Positions 1-10,750 of a stretch of DNA of 64,000 nucleotides are shown in pieces. The translations under genes and the position numbers were made by a program. The stretch's first letter is position 1. The number at the start of each line of letters is the position of its first letter. The notes under the pieces are model-generated. The model searched no databases, was not told the origin of the DNA, and saw only the letters and a program-made list of their open reading frames with translations. Source of the DNA: Chlamydomonas sphaeroides (Eukaryota > Chlorophyta > Chlorophyceae > Chlamydomonadales > Chlamydomonadaceae); contig BDDC01000042.1 of the NCBI GenBank assembly GCA_001662425.1, forward strand, positions 1 through 64,000, read 5' to 3'.

Positions 1-167
1 CCCGCCCCCCCCGCCCCCGCCCTTGCACCATGCATGGCGCACGCGAAGACTGTTACATCATGTCTATGCATGCCTTTGCATAATAACTTGACCGTGGCGG
101 GACTTAAGACTAGACTCCAAGCAAATCGGCAAACCCGCCTACTCCCGCCCCCGCCCTCGCGCCCTAC

Positions 168-3100
168 CATGACGCAAGCGCGCGCGTAGAAGAGCTTGGA
201 CCGCAGTACCTCCACAGTAGTGAGCTGGGGGCTGCCGCCATTGCCGTACTGAGGCACGCAGCACCAGTCCACCCACAGCAGGCGGAAGCCGTCCAGGCGG
301 TGCAGGCTGCGGCGCAGCTCTGGAGGGCAGTGGGGGAGAGGAGTAGCAGTGGGAGAGTGGAGGCGATGGTCGGTTGAGGGCGGAGGGGGCGGAGCGGGGG
401 GCGGCGCTGACGCGATGTACCCAGCACTGATGCCGTCTGTCAGTGCCACGACCGTCTTCAGCTTGCTAGCCCTGCCCCTTGTGCGTGCTCGGGCGCCAGG
501 GTCCGCGTGGGCCTTCTTCGCGATGCGCCTCGGCGCACCAAAGCCAACCTAATGGATGCAAGCACACACTGCTGGTGTCAAGCCCCGGCGGCACGGGCCG
601 CCGCACCTGCCAGCTGCTCGTCCCGCATGGGGCTGAAGCCGGGCTGCGGCGACGCCGGCTTGCGGGCGGCCCACCGCCAGCTCAGCGCCACTGTGGCGGC
701 CCACTGCTCGTCCTGGACCTGCAGGCGCAGGGTCGTCGCCCACCGCACCACAAGGGGCCGTCAACGTTGATGGATGGCAGCGAGCGCCGCACGGCCAGGC
801 AGGCACGGCTCCTTCGGGGCCGGCAAGGCCTGCCTAGGAACGCGCAACTCGGCGGGTTGCACAGAGGCAGCAGGCTGCTGCGGCGAGGTTCGCTCACATG
901 CGCACGCCACGCCGCGGTCCGTGCGCAACGCAGCCCCCCGCCCTCGCTCAAGCAGCAGCAGCCCGCCGGCGGCCCAGCCAGCCGCCGGCCCGTGGGTCGC
1001 AGCCCCCGGCCTACGCACGCGCCTGGCTGTACGGCAGCTCCAGGCACTCGTCCAGCGCCACCTCCTCGTAGGCCTTGAGTCTGCGGTGGGGATGGACGGA
1101 CTGAGTTATGGAAATAGTCGGTTGTAGCCTCCGCGCGTAAGCCCGGGCCCAATGGTAAGGGTGGATGGCAGCAGGCGGCGGGTGTGGGCGGCTGTGGTGG
1201 CTGGCCGGGCCGCGAACGCGATTGGCGTACAGCCGCCACCGAGACACAGCCAGCGAAGCTACTTGGGCGGGGCCTAGCTACGGCTGCAACGTTTCTGTGT
1301 ACGCCTGGCCAACCGCATGCATGGTGCCTAGGGCTGCGCTTCTATGTGGAGTTTCGCATCCTACTTATGCTGACGAGTACATAACTTGACACATATAGAA
1401 ACGCAACCCACTTCGTTGGCGCCGTGTGGTGCCGCGAACGAGCGTGCTCCTTCCCCGCCCTGCCCTGGCCGGGGGCGGGCGCGCCTGCCTGGCTTCAAAC
1501 CCACCTGCTCCACTGCAGCACCGCCTCTATCTTGAGCAGCCGCATCGGCGCCCCCGCCATGTCGGACGGCATGCCTGCGGGGTTAGCGGGCGGGAGGCAG
1601 GTACGCTTGGGCGCTGGCGACTCGCTGTCGCGCCTCACCACGGCGGCAGGGCCCGCTGCACCCTGACCCGTGCATTGCCCCTACGACCACATGCTGCCTA
1701 CACCCCAGCCACCCCCCGCGGCATCCCCTCCACTTCTCGCTCGGCCCGCATAGCCAGAGGGCGCCCATGTCGCAGCACTCGCCGTCGTGCAAGTCCTGGA
1801 TGGCCCCGGGCAGGTCTTCCAGCTTGAGGAAGGCAGGCGGCGCCGCCACCAGCGACTGCGCGACGACAGGGCGACAGGGCGTCAGGGCGTGCGATCCGCC
1901 GATGGCTTGCCTGGGAGGCGCTGGTTGGGTGACTGGGCTGGGCCGCATGTAGCCGCGTGGGGGATGTGGGGGTACGTGTGGTGATGATGCATGGATGCGC
2001 GCAGGGCAGATAGATGGTTGGTCCACTTCCCATCGCCGGGGCCCCGACCGCTGCATCGCCTGCCCATGGCTTCGACCCCTGCAGGCCTGCAAGACCCCCA
2101 CGCACCCTGTCCGCAGCGAGAGCCAGCTGCCTCTCCTCGTCCAGCCGCCTCTGCCAGTCTCCAGCAGCAGCAGCAGCAACCTCTCCATGCTCCTGCTCGG
2201 CCGCTCCGCGAATCAGCGTCACATCGGCCTGGGCCGGGGCCGCGGGCTCGGGGCCGCCCCCCGGCGCCGCAGCAGCGCCGCCCGGGTCTGAGGCCGCCGG
2301 CTTTGCGGCCGGGTCCGAGACGGCCATCACAGGGCCCTCGGCGGTGGTGGTGGCGGCGGTGGCGGCGGCTGCGGCTGCGGCCCGCAGCGCCTCCGCCAGG
2401 CGGCGGTGGTCGAGGGGCTTGAGCTGCAGCAGCGCCAGGTGCTCCTCCGCCACCGCGCCCTCGACCAGGTCCGTCATGGTGACGGCGCCTGCAGGGGCAG
2501 GGGCGTCGGCAGGCAAGCAGCGCACACGCGGCAGCTGAGGCCGCGGGGCCCTGCAAGGGAAATTGTTTACGGCGTGCTTCCGCGCAGTCTGGGTGGGCAT
2601 CAGGATTAAGGTTGGGGCGTGCCCGACCCGCTGGGGTTGGACGCACGCAGGGGGCAGTACGGCGGCAGTACGTATGTGCCGTGGCGCAAAGACACACGCG
2701 CGGGCTGCTCCGGCGGACATGCGCTGTCCGGGGCAGCGGCAGAGCGGCGCAGGGCCACAGGCAAGGTAGGTGGGAGCAGTACGTGGGGGAGCGAGGCAGG
2801 CTTGTGGATAAACACAAGCCACGTGCACGCACCCAGGACCTCCGTGAGGGCGCGCGCGATGGCCGGGCTCACGCCCCTTCCTCGCAGGTGCTGCCGCGCC
2901 GCCTCGTCCATGTCCCCAACCTCGCTCCACTCGCGTACGCCCGCAAAGGCAGAGTACGCAGGGCCCAGCGGCGTGGCCGTGCCGGTCAAGCCCGCGGGCG
3001 TTTCAGTGTGCTGCTGGGCGCTGTTGACGCGCGGCGCAGCCTGCATGCGTGGGAGGAGCCATGCATGGATGAGCCAGCGAGCAGGCACACCGCGCACCCA

Positions 3101-5596
3101 CCGAACCTGACGCACAGCATGACCCTCAACCGGGAGAGCCAAGCCCATTGGGCTACCAGTGCAAGCATTGCTCAGGCAGCTGGCGGCTCTCAAGAAGGCC
3201 CTGGACCCCAGGTTGCGTAAATCTCCCAATGCTCCTCAGGCGGCCCCCGCCGTTGCAATGGGTACTCCGTGCCCCGGGGACCGCGTTGGGCACTTGACGA
3301 TAAGACAACATGATGCTGATAAAGATACGTACGGTGAACATATATAGAACAGCAAATCTCGAACGGCACTTGACATGCCTATGCCGCCCTGCGCTGCCCC
3401 ACCTCTGCTGCCGCCTCTGCCTCCCGCACCGGCTGCACCCGCTGCTCCGGCTCCTGCCCCTGCTGCGCCGGCGCCGCCTCCCGCTCCGCGCCCGCCCGCT
3501 CCAGTCCGGCCCGCAGCAGCCCCTGCACCGCCGCCTCCACCAGCTGCAGCCCCGCCTGCGCAGTGAGCCGCTCCTGGGGCTCGCCGCGGAAGCAGCCCTC
3601 CAGCAGCGCCCGCAGCTGCGGCGCCGCCTCCAGCCCTGCCGGCAGCTCCGGGGCGCGCTTCTCCAGCCCCACCTGCGCGCGTGGGGGAGAGTGCTAAGGC
3701 GTGGGCCTGATGGGGCGATTGTGCAGATCTGCGAGTACTGAAACGCAGCGATGGGTATTGATGGACGCGGAGGGGCAGAGGCCGCTGGATGCGGCAATGC
3801 ATTGGGCGGATCTGCGGAGACCAACATCCAGCAAGCGCCATACCGCAGGGCTGCCTCAGCACCCGGGCTATCGGAAGTCTGCTGCTGCATGGTAATGCAG
3901 CCACCAGGCGCACTTGACCTGCAGCTCGTTGGCTACTTTGGCTAGCTGTTTGAAAGCGCCGTGGGCAGGCCGTGAGTGGGTTGGAGTGGGCCGTACTGGG
4001 CTGCATAATGCCCGTGCGGCATTATCGACTCCACATGACCCGAGGCAAACAAGAACCCCCCCTTACTTGCGCACAACTAACCACATACAGCGCCGCTTCC
4101 TCCCATGTATGTCGCCCTCGCTCACCATCCGGGTGACCACCGCCGCCCTCTGACCGTGCCAGGGCGGCTGCCCGGCCAGGGCGTGCACCAGCGTGGCGCC
4201 TAGGGCCCACATGTCGGCCTGCACCGTCAGCCGGCACTCGTCGAACTGCTCGGGGGCCCTGCGGCACGGCATGGGAGGGAAGAGGGTCAGTGGGGTCCAT
4301 CATCGACGTGGAAGAGTCTGAAGCTCGGTGCCAATGAACCCCGTAACCCCAGGTTATTTTTGCCCCCTGTTGGAACCTCTGCCCCATGCTGGCTTCCTTC
4401 CACCCACATGTAGCTCAGGGTGCCTTGCACCACCGTTGACGTGTTCTGGCCGATGGTGGTGGTGACGACCCGGCTGATGCCAAAGTCGCACAGCAGCGGG
4501 TGGCCTGAGGCGCGGGGTCCAATAGACAGGGCTCAGATGCGGGATGGTACGTGTCGAACGCGCAGGGCTGTCATACCCAGCTGCCCCTGCCTCTCACCGG
4601 CCTCGTCCAGGAGCACGTTGTCGGGCTTGAGGTCGGCCATGACGATGCCCAGGAGGTGCAGCTCGGCCAGGCCGCGGAGGAGGTCCTGCGCCAGCACCAG
4701 CACCGCCTCAGGCCCCAGCCGGCCGTCTGGAGAGGGGTGAAGGAAGGCCGGCGCGTGGGGCGGAAACATTGAGGGTCACGGCAGATCCGGATCAGGTCAG
4801 CCAGGGGTGCGTTACCAAACGCAACGCCCTACCGGGCTGCGCCTCGATGTGCTGCGTGAGGCTTTGAGGATAGCGGCGCATGATGATTGCCGCCATCGAG
4901 GCACCGAGGATTTGTTTGAACGTGATGCCCAGCAGCCGGACCACGTGCGAGCACGCCTCGGAGGCGCGCGCCAGCAGCTCCAGCTCCCGCTGCAGCTTCT
5001 GCTGCGCAGCCTCGCTTGCAGCGGCGGGCACCAGCTTGACGGCCACCTGCGCGTGTGGGAGAGCAAGGGGAAAAGGCGGTAGGGTACGTGGCACGTGTGA
5101 GATGGCGAACAACAGCGGTGGGGACGCGGGGACACGCCAGGCACGCACGAGCGAGCTGCAGGTGTATCCTGTTGTGTACTGTCTTGCGTGCGGTCCCGTG
5201 CTGGGCCGTACAACCGCCATGGTCGTGCGGCGTGCTCACCTGCTGGCCCCTATACCGGCCGAGCACCACCTTGCCGTTCGCGCCGGGGGGCCCGAGCGCC
5301 GATTGGAAATCAATTTCCAGCGACGTCGGGGTCAGCCAGTACTTTGCCGCGGACGGCGGCAGGGGGCCGGCATGTGGCACGCTGTCTGCCTCGACCAGTT
5401 CCTTGAGGGCATAATTGACTGGGAAGTGACGTTCCGAGGGGCGGGCGGGGAAAGCGCCGCGGCAAATTGGGCACGCAGCGATTCGCGCGTCTAGCGTGCA
5501 CAGCCTGCAGCACGTGTGGCCGCATGGTAGAGCTAGAGGCTCGCGGTCCGGCGCTGCATAAGCCTCGCGGCATACGCAACAATCGAGTTCCGCCAT
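168..5596 (-). CDS. RING finger / KEG-like non-RD protein kinase with C-terminal HET-like region (partial)
   Basis: Start taken at the Met just before the RING (5596); an in-frame Met 14 codons upstream (5638) is possible. Exons read as 5596-5240, 5046-4833, 4726-4598, 4504-4408, 4258-4126, 3672-3403, 3040-2833, 2488-2106, 1855-~1730, 1574-1505, 1080-~1019, ~726-607 and 319-168. Phases agree through exon 9, between exons 10 and 11, and between exons 12 and 13. The joins 9-10 and 11-12 are unresolved. Residues ~5-45 form a C3HC4 RING (CCVC, CGH, CPIC). The kinase follows: GANGKV loop, VAVKLV lysine, catalytic loop MADLKPDNVLL, DFG, and MAPEQF across a splice junction. The catalytic HRD is MAD, so it is a non-RD kinase; RING-kinase order and this loop recall plant KEG, but no ankyrin repeats are seen. 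After a helical, alanine-rich linker come ALSWRW (~680) and LLWVDWCCVPQ (~270), resembling the two HET-domain signatures. The probable role is an E3 ligase/kinase in signalling (inference). The 3' end may lie outside the window. Confidence -1.
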
Positions 5597-5638
5597 TAAA
5601 TGCAGATGTGGCACAACGTTTACATCGCTGCGTTCCAA

Positions 5639-8129
5639 GGAAGTTTAGGCAAGCTGCAAGCAGCCGCAGCGTTCAGGGCAGCGATCAGCTTCCCGCCGAA
5701 GCTCAGTTGCGACTTGCGAGGTGTTGCGAGGGACAAAGATACAGGATCGGTCAGTATGAATAATATATGCAGATCCTATAATACAATTTGATGAAACGCC
5801 GGTTTCCGCGTTGAATTTATGGTGTTCGGTTCGTGTTACACCGGCCGACCGGCGTCGCCGGTGTTTCCAAGGTTCACGCCGACGGGGGATGTGGCATGTT
5901 TGCAGCTTGCGTTCTTTGTCTGAAGCAACGCTCCGAGCACAGCTGCGTGCGTGCCGATGTAAGCGTCCGTACCCCGGGCCGAGGTCCCCGGCCACGACTC
6001 CGGCACGGCTGGAGCAACCTGGCGTGAAGCTTGTTGCGCCTCGCCCCCATTCCCCACTGTAGCTGCGCCGGAAGATTGCAACAAGAGCTATGCCTAGCTA
6101 TGCCTCAAGGGGTGCCTCGTTCAATGGCCCTGGCCGCGGTGGCCGCAAGGCGTGAGCCAACGGCGAACCAGGGGAACGGCTCTGGTCTTCTTGGCGCCCA
6201 TTGGCTACACACTTTGGGAAAGAGAGATCTGTACATGAACATTATCGATGATGTACGGTATGTGGCTCTGCAGGCCACTATGCGCCCAGTTAGCACCGTC
6301 AGGCACGATTGGACCCAGCGCGCTCCCGCGCCGTGCACCCGGTCACAAACACCGTCGTCCCGCATTGCGCCGCAACCACTTTCATGTTCCGAGGCTAACT
6401 TAGCCCGGCCCTGAAGAGGTCCAACGGCAAGTCGGTCCAATGAAAAGGCGCAGTTTGGAGCGCGTTAGCAGCCGCCGCCAGCCAAAGCCAAGGCCGCACG
6501 GCCCGCGGTCGCCCTGTGCTCTGCATCGTTGAACCCTGCCCTGGCCCGCGTTAATTCATGCCTTCCCGCGCTTCATGCCTTCATCTGCCGCGGGCTGCTC
6601 GCTTGGATCCGCTCGCCCCACACCGGGCACATGGCCTAGGCCGCAGGCGCCATCTGGTTCGACCTCCTGCGCCAGGGACGCCGACGCAGGAGGCTGGCCC
6701 GCCACCCCGGACCCCACCGGCCTCCTGGGTGCCACCCACCCTGCCCAACACAATGCGCGTGCGTGCGTGTCGTCACGTGGGCCCTCCATGCTGAGCTCGG
6801 GCGACTGTTGATGGCGCGCCCGGATCACACCCGTCTGCAAAGCACACGCTTAGCCGGGTTGCGCCCCAATGCCAGTGGGCGCTCCATTTGCAGCCGGCGG
6901 GACGCGGCACGCGTCGAGCCGGGCGTCGAGCCGCGCACCCCCGGCTGCGCTTCGAGCCCTCATCAAGCGTACAGTCGTGCCTCAGGCCGCGCGTGGGCCT
7001 CCGCGCCGCACGGCCTGTGTGCGTAGGGCCGCAGTGGCCGCCCTCGCTGCTCCCCCTCCGCTCTGGCAGCCCTCGGCCCACCGGCCGAGGCGTGCGGACC
7101 CTTCCGCGTCGCCATGCGGCGTCACCATGCACGCTCACGCGACGACTCGGCCCAACTATACAAGGCCGCCCAACAAACCAGGCCTGGCCACGCCCCTTGC
7201 GTACCCACAAGGCCCCCGGGTATGGGCCTTAGGGGATAGGCCCAAGGGGGTGGGGGCAAGTCAAGGCGGCGGCGGCGGTCCAGGCCCGGGCGGGGTGGGC
7301 GCTCGCGCTCGGAGCACGCCACGGCACTCTTGCTATGCGTTTGCGCCGGTGCCTGACACTGTGCTGCCTTCGCGCGCTCGCGATGATCACGTCGCACCCT
7401 GGACCGCTCATGCTGCTGCACTGCCGCTGCTGGGCGCTGGGTGGGCCTTGCTCGCCCCACTCCTGCTGCCGCCGCCGCACCTCCCGCAGGCGGCGCCGCC
7501 GCGCCGGCGGCGGCCTCTGCCTTGGGCAGCTCGGACCCCAGCCCCAGCCCGCTTTTTTCACACAAATAGGCAGCCGCTGAAGCCGGCTCCTATGCGCCCA
7601 AGGCAACCTGGGCTTCTGCTACTGGGTACGTGCCCCGGAGCGGTACCCCAGGCCGGCAGGGTTTCTCCCCTCCGGCCACACTTGACCTCTGGGCGCGACA
7701 GCTGTCACGACCGAATTTGGCGGAAGTGACACTGGCCTGGGCACGGGAGTCACTCGCCCCCTCGCTAGCCGTAATAACGTGTGGCGACCAACCGCCGTGC
7801 CCGTGACACAATGACCAAGACACAGAACACAGGAAAAACCCTGACCCACACACAAACCTATTTCAAAGCGGGGGAAGCCCCTTTCACAACGCAAGCGAAA
7901 GCACGCAAAGCGGGGCGTTGCCCTCGCGAGCGAGCAAAGTTGCACACGCAGTTCGCGCATACACGCGTCCATGCAAGGGCCGTCTGTTTGCGGTCCCAAA
8001 CACAATCCGAAATGCGAATGCCGCGCACGCGGCTTGATTATGCCGTTGGTGCGTTCGCGCGCCTTGGGCGCGCATGACCTACACTAGCCGCTGCTCAGCG
8101 GCGTACTCCCATCAGGACGGGAGCATAAA
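5639..8129. other. Intergenic stretch without a supported gene
   Basis: No ORF here has family motifs or a convincing exon series. The first 800 bases are less GC-rich and would hold the promoter of the RING-kinase gene. The rest is GC-rich, and its long ORFs on both strands look compositional. The one thing recognised is a fragment at 7465-7552 copied from, or to, an exon at 30.8 kb (separate entry). Confidence -1.
7465..7552 (+). repeat. Dispersed ~88-bp copy of an alanine/proline-coding exon segment
   Basis: This stretch matches 30787-30874 over about 88 bases with only about eight differences by eye. The shared part runs from a CTGCCGCCGCCGCAC block to CAGCCCCAGCCCGC. The 30.8-kb copy sits inside a coding exon of the unrecognised gene at 27.8-31.5 kb. 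The copy here has no gene around it, so it looks like a fragment moved from that gene or a shared repeat. Confidence -1.
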
Positions 8130-8543
8130 CTAAGCGAACCCCTCATTGCCACCCCAGACAACCCCCTCCATCGCAGCGCTTGTGCCCGAGATCACTACCA
8201 TGATGAACTGACCCTTGCGCAGGGGCAGGAATCCGACCCGCCCGCGTTCGCGTAGCCGGCTGAGCCAGCCGGACCGGGCCTTCCGGGCATCCCGCTCGTA
8301 CGTATCGCTAACTCGGAACACCGCTACGTCCGCATGACCCCGCTCTGCCAGGGGCACTAGCATGTCGGTTAGCGCGTCCCCTATGTTGGCAACCCAGATC
8401 TGATGCGTGGGACCGGCTAGCGTCTGGCGCCAGCCGGAGTTGCTCACGTCGAGCGAGCGGACGGGGACGTTACGGCTCAGCAGCTGCAGGGCGGCGTCGT
8501 CGGATCCGCAGGTGAGCCACAGCGCGTCGCTGAACGCTGACAA
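8130..8543 (-). CDS. Hypothetical protein, 137 codons, single ORF
   Basis: An uninterrupted ORF with balanced, non-repetitive composition, starting MSAFSDALW and ending in EGFA then a stop. I recognise no domain. A hydrophobic stretch near the C-terminus (FIMVVISG) is too short for a clear membrane segment. It lies on the same strand as, and about 400 bases beyond, the PIF1-like helicase fragment, so both could be leftovers of one mobile or viral element. It could also be a chance ORF. Confidence -1.
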   Translation of the reverse strand: MSAFSDALWLTCGSDDAALQLLSRNVPVRSLDVSNSGWRQTLAGPTHQIWVANIGDALTDMLVPLAERGHADVAVFRVSDTYERDARKARSGWLSRLRERGRVGFLPLRKGQFIMVVISGTSAAMEGVVWGGNEGFA

Positions 8544-8952
8544 GTCCAGGGCGATGCCTAGCTGGACAACATCCTTGGGTCATAGGGGAGTGACGTCGGC
8601 GAGGCGATTGGCTCGCGGCTTGCGGGCCGGGTGCGTGCCCGGCATGCCTCCAAGCAGCAGGCTCTCAGGATCGCAGTCGAGGCTGAGCCCCGTGGCGCCG
8701 GCCACGGCGGCCGTGCGGTTCTGACCCTCCAGGCACCTCTTGTCACCGTGCGCGGTGCACCGCTGCAACACGCATGCAGCCCGCGCGGCCGGCGGAGGGT
8801 CCGGAAGGTTGTGCCCAGGACGCGCGGCTTCCCCGTGTGAAAATCGGGCAGTGGTCCCCCCCGCCGCCGGCGGGTGCCGAGGTCCATGCGCCCCACGGCG
8901 CCGGCAGCAGGTGTGCTCGGGAGTGGCAAGCGCATCAACAAACGTATGCCTG

Positions 8953-9460
8953 CTACGTGGCTGCCGCGCACATGGACCACACTGCTGCATCACGGGCTGC
9001 TGCTGCGCATTCATGTTGCCACTTGCGGCACGGGAACGCATGCATGGAGGGGCACCGCTGCCGGCGGAGGGGCTGCCGCGCGCGTGCCGCCACGCGGCGG
9101 GTTGATGCATGCCAAAGGCCGAGTATCACGTGCGTGGTCACGGCGCTGGACAGCCGCGCCGCGGCGGCGCCGGTGGACGGACAGAGCAGCACACGCTTGC
9201 CCCGCCGCCGCAGCTCATGCACGAGGTGCTGCGTCGTGAAGGTCTTGCCCGAGCCTGGCTCACCGGTGAGGAAGTGCACACCGCGGGCGCCGGGCAGCAG
9301 CAGCGCTTGGAGCACGGCATCCTGGTCGTCAGACAGCGGCACGCCGGCGAGGTGGGCGAACTCGGCGGGGGGGGGGGTCGACCAGCGGCGGCGAGTTGGG
9401 GTCGGTTGCGGCTGGGTCCGCGGCGGCGTCGATGGCGTCCATGCCGGCCGGGGCCTCGTG
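8953..9460 (-). pseudogene. PIF1-like helicase fragment (broken)
   Basis: Reading right to left, an acidic, proline-rich lead-in (MDAIDAAADPAATDP, ~9440) is followed after a frame change by SDDQDAVLQALLLPGA, then GEPGSGKTFTT (Walker A), a helical stretch, and CPSTGAAAARLS. This is the N-terminal layout of PIF1-family helicases: a Q-like element, motif I and motif Ia. The frame change falls at a run of ten Gs at about 9367-9376, so it may be a sequencing error or a true break. Similarity fades near 9110, and no Walker B or later motifs follow. PIF1-like proteins are carried by Helitrons, polintons and large DNA viruses, and a remnant of such an element is plausible. A cellular PIF1 gene with missed introns is the alternative. 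Confidence -1.
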
Positions 9461-9796
9461 GTGATCCGCGTCCTGCACAGAGTGCCGGGTTGTTGTCGCT
9501 CGTTGTGGGCTCGCGATGCAGCCGGGCTGGCAGTCGGGCCAGTCGGTCGTTGTGTGTGTCAAGCACACACGGGGCGGCACTTGAGGAATGGCACCGGACG
9601 GACGTGGGCGGTATTTGGTTGGAGGGTTCGTCGCTTGTGAACAGACCTCCATCCAGCTGCGAATCCACGCAAGCCGACTCCTGCTGCCGCGACCTACACC
9701 GCCTGGCAGTCACGTACGCCCTAGCCATAGTGGCCCTGCGTGCGCCGCGACCTGGAATTTAACAAGGGACAACGCCGCCGCCCACCTTAGGCAACA

Positions 9797-9892
9797 GCCT
9801 AAGGGGGACGGGATGGTTCATCACCTCTCCCCCCCACCACGCCCCGGGGGACAGGGCGCGTAGGGGGCTTCGGCCCTCCTGATCGCCCTGCC
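9797..9892 (+). repeat. Interspersed repeat, copy 1 (copy 2 inverted at 14293-14340)
   Basis: The block CCTAAGGGGGACGGGATGG followed by TTCATCACCTCT reappears inverted at 14308-14340 with about two changes. A second shared block, CCTCCTGATCGCCCTG (9875-9890 here), follows in the same order, but about 45 bases closer in the other copy. This looks like two copies of one short repeat, one with an internal deletion. Terminal inverted repeats were not identified. Confidence -1.
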
Positions 9893-10724
9893 GCAGAACC
9901 CCGTCCGCGTTGTGCACTGCTGGCCGCTGCGCTCGCCTTCCGCCATCACTGTTCCTGCCCGGCCCATTGGTTGTTGAGCCGCAGTTCATAGTGCGCTATG
10001 TAGGGGTGCAGCGGGTTGAGAATGTCATGGGAGGGTGACGGTCGTGTTCGGCAACTCCGCGATTCCGTACGTGACCGGGGAAGTGCGGCCATGCGGCGCA
10101 TTAAAGAGTGGATTTCAGCTTCGCGGCGCTCTTCATTCTCGCAATGTGATTGGCATGTTATCCTTGTCGCCGTCGTCTTCATAACAGAAATCGGTCGCGC
10201 AACATAGAACCCATTGGCGACTGCACACCGCCCATCCCTCCACTCTTTTCGTGTCATATCTAGATGCGTATGTGTCTGGGATGCGTCCATCTGCGAACGT
10301 ACGGTCACGAAGCAAGGAACCAGCCGACCAAAACGACCATTGGATGCCGACCAAGCAACGACCACGACCAGTGCATAGATAAGAGCTGGCAAGTGTCTCC
10401 TCGCGGAGCTCCGACGTATGACGTGGTCTGAGGTTGCCTGCGAATGGTCGCACGTTAACATGCAAATGCAGCATAGATGTTCGAAACTGTATCGCAACGC
10501 AATGCTGCTGCAGCTCGCTCGGGCTGCCTCGGCGTGCGTTTGGTAATGACTCCCAGACTTGGTCGCCGAGCGTCCAACGCACCTCGCCTTGATTTGGACT
10601 GTACAAGTCGTCGTGCTCTGATGGTGCGTACACGTTGGCGTATGTGGGCTCAAGCCGCACTTTCGCCAACCGACATGGCAAACGCTTAATTTGTACTTGT
10701 GCTACCTTGGTGCCCGATTCGAAC

Positions 10725-10750
10725 GGCTCGTGCCCCTGAAGGGACGAGCC
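10725..10750. repeat. Short strong hairpin
   Basis: The arms GGCTCGTGCCC and GGGACGAGCC pair around a TGAA-type loop, with one bulged base. It lies in the low-GC gene-poor stretch. It is not a tRNA: the neighbouring GATTCGAAC has no matching stems. Confidence -1.

Noticed and set aside
9138..9728. 196-codon minus ORF across the helicase
   Set aside because: Another frame of the PIF1-like fragment; Arg/Pro/Ser-rich and without motifs.
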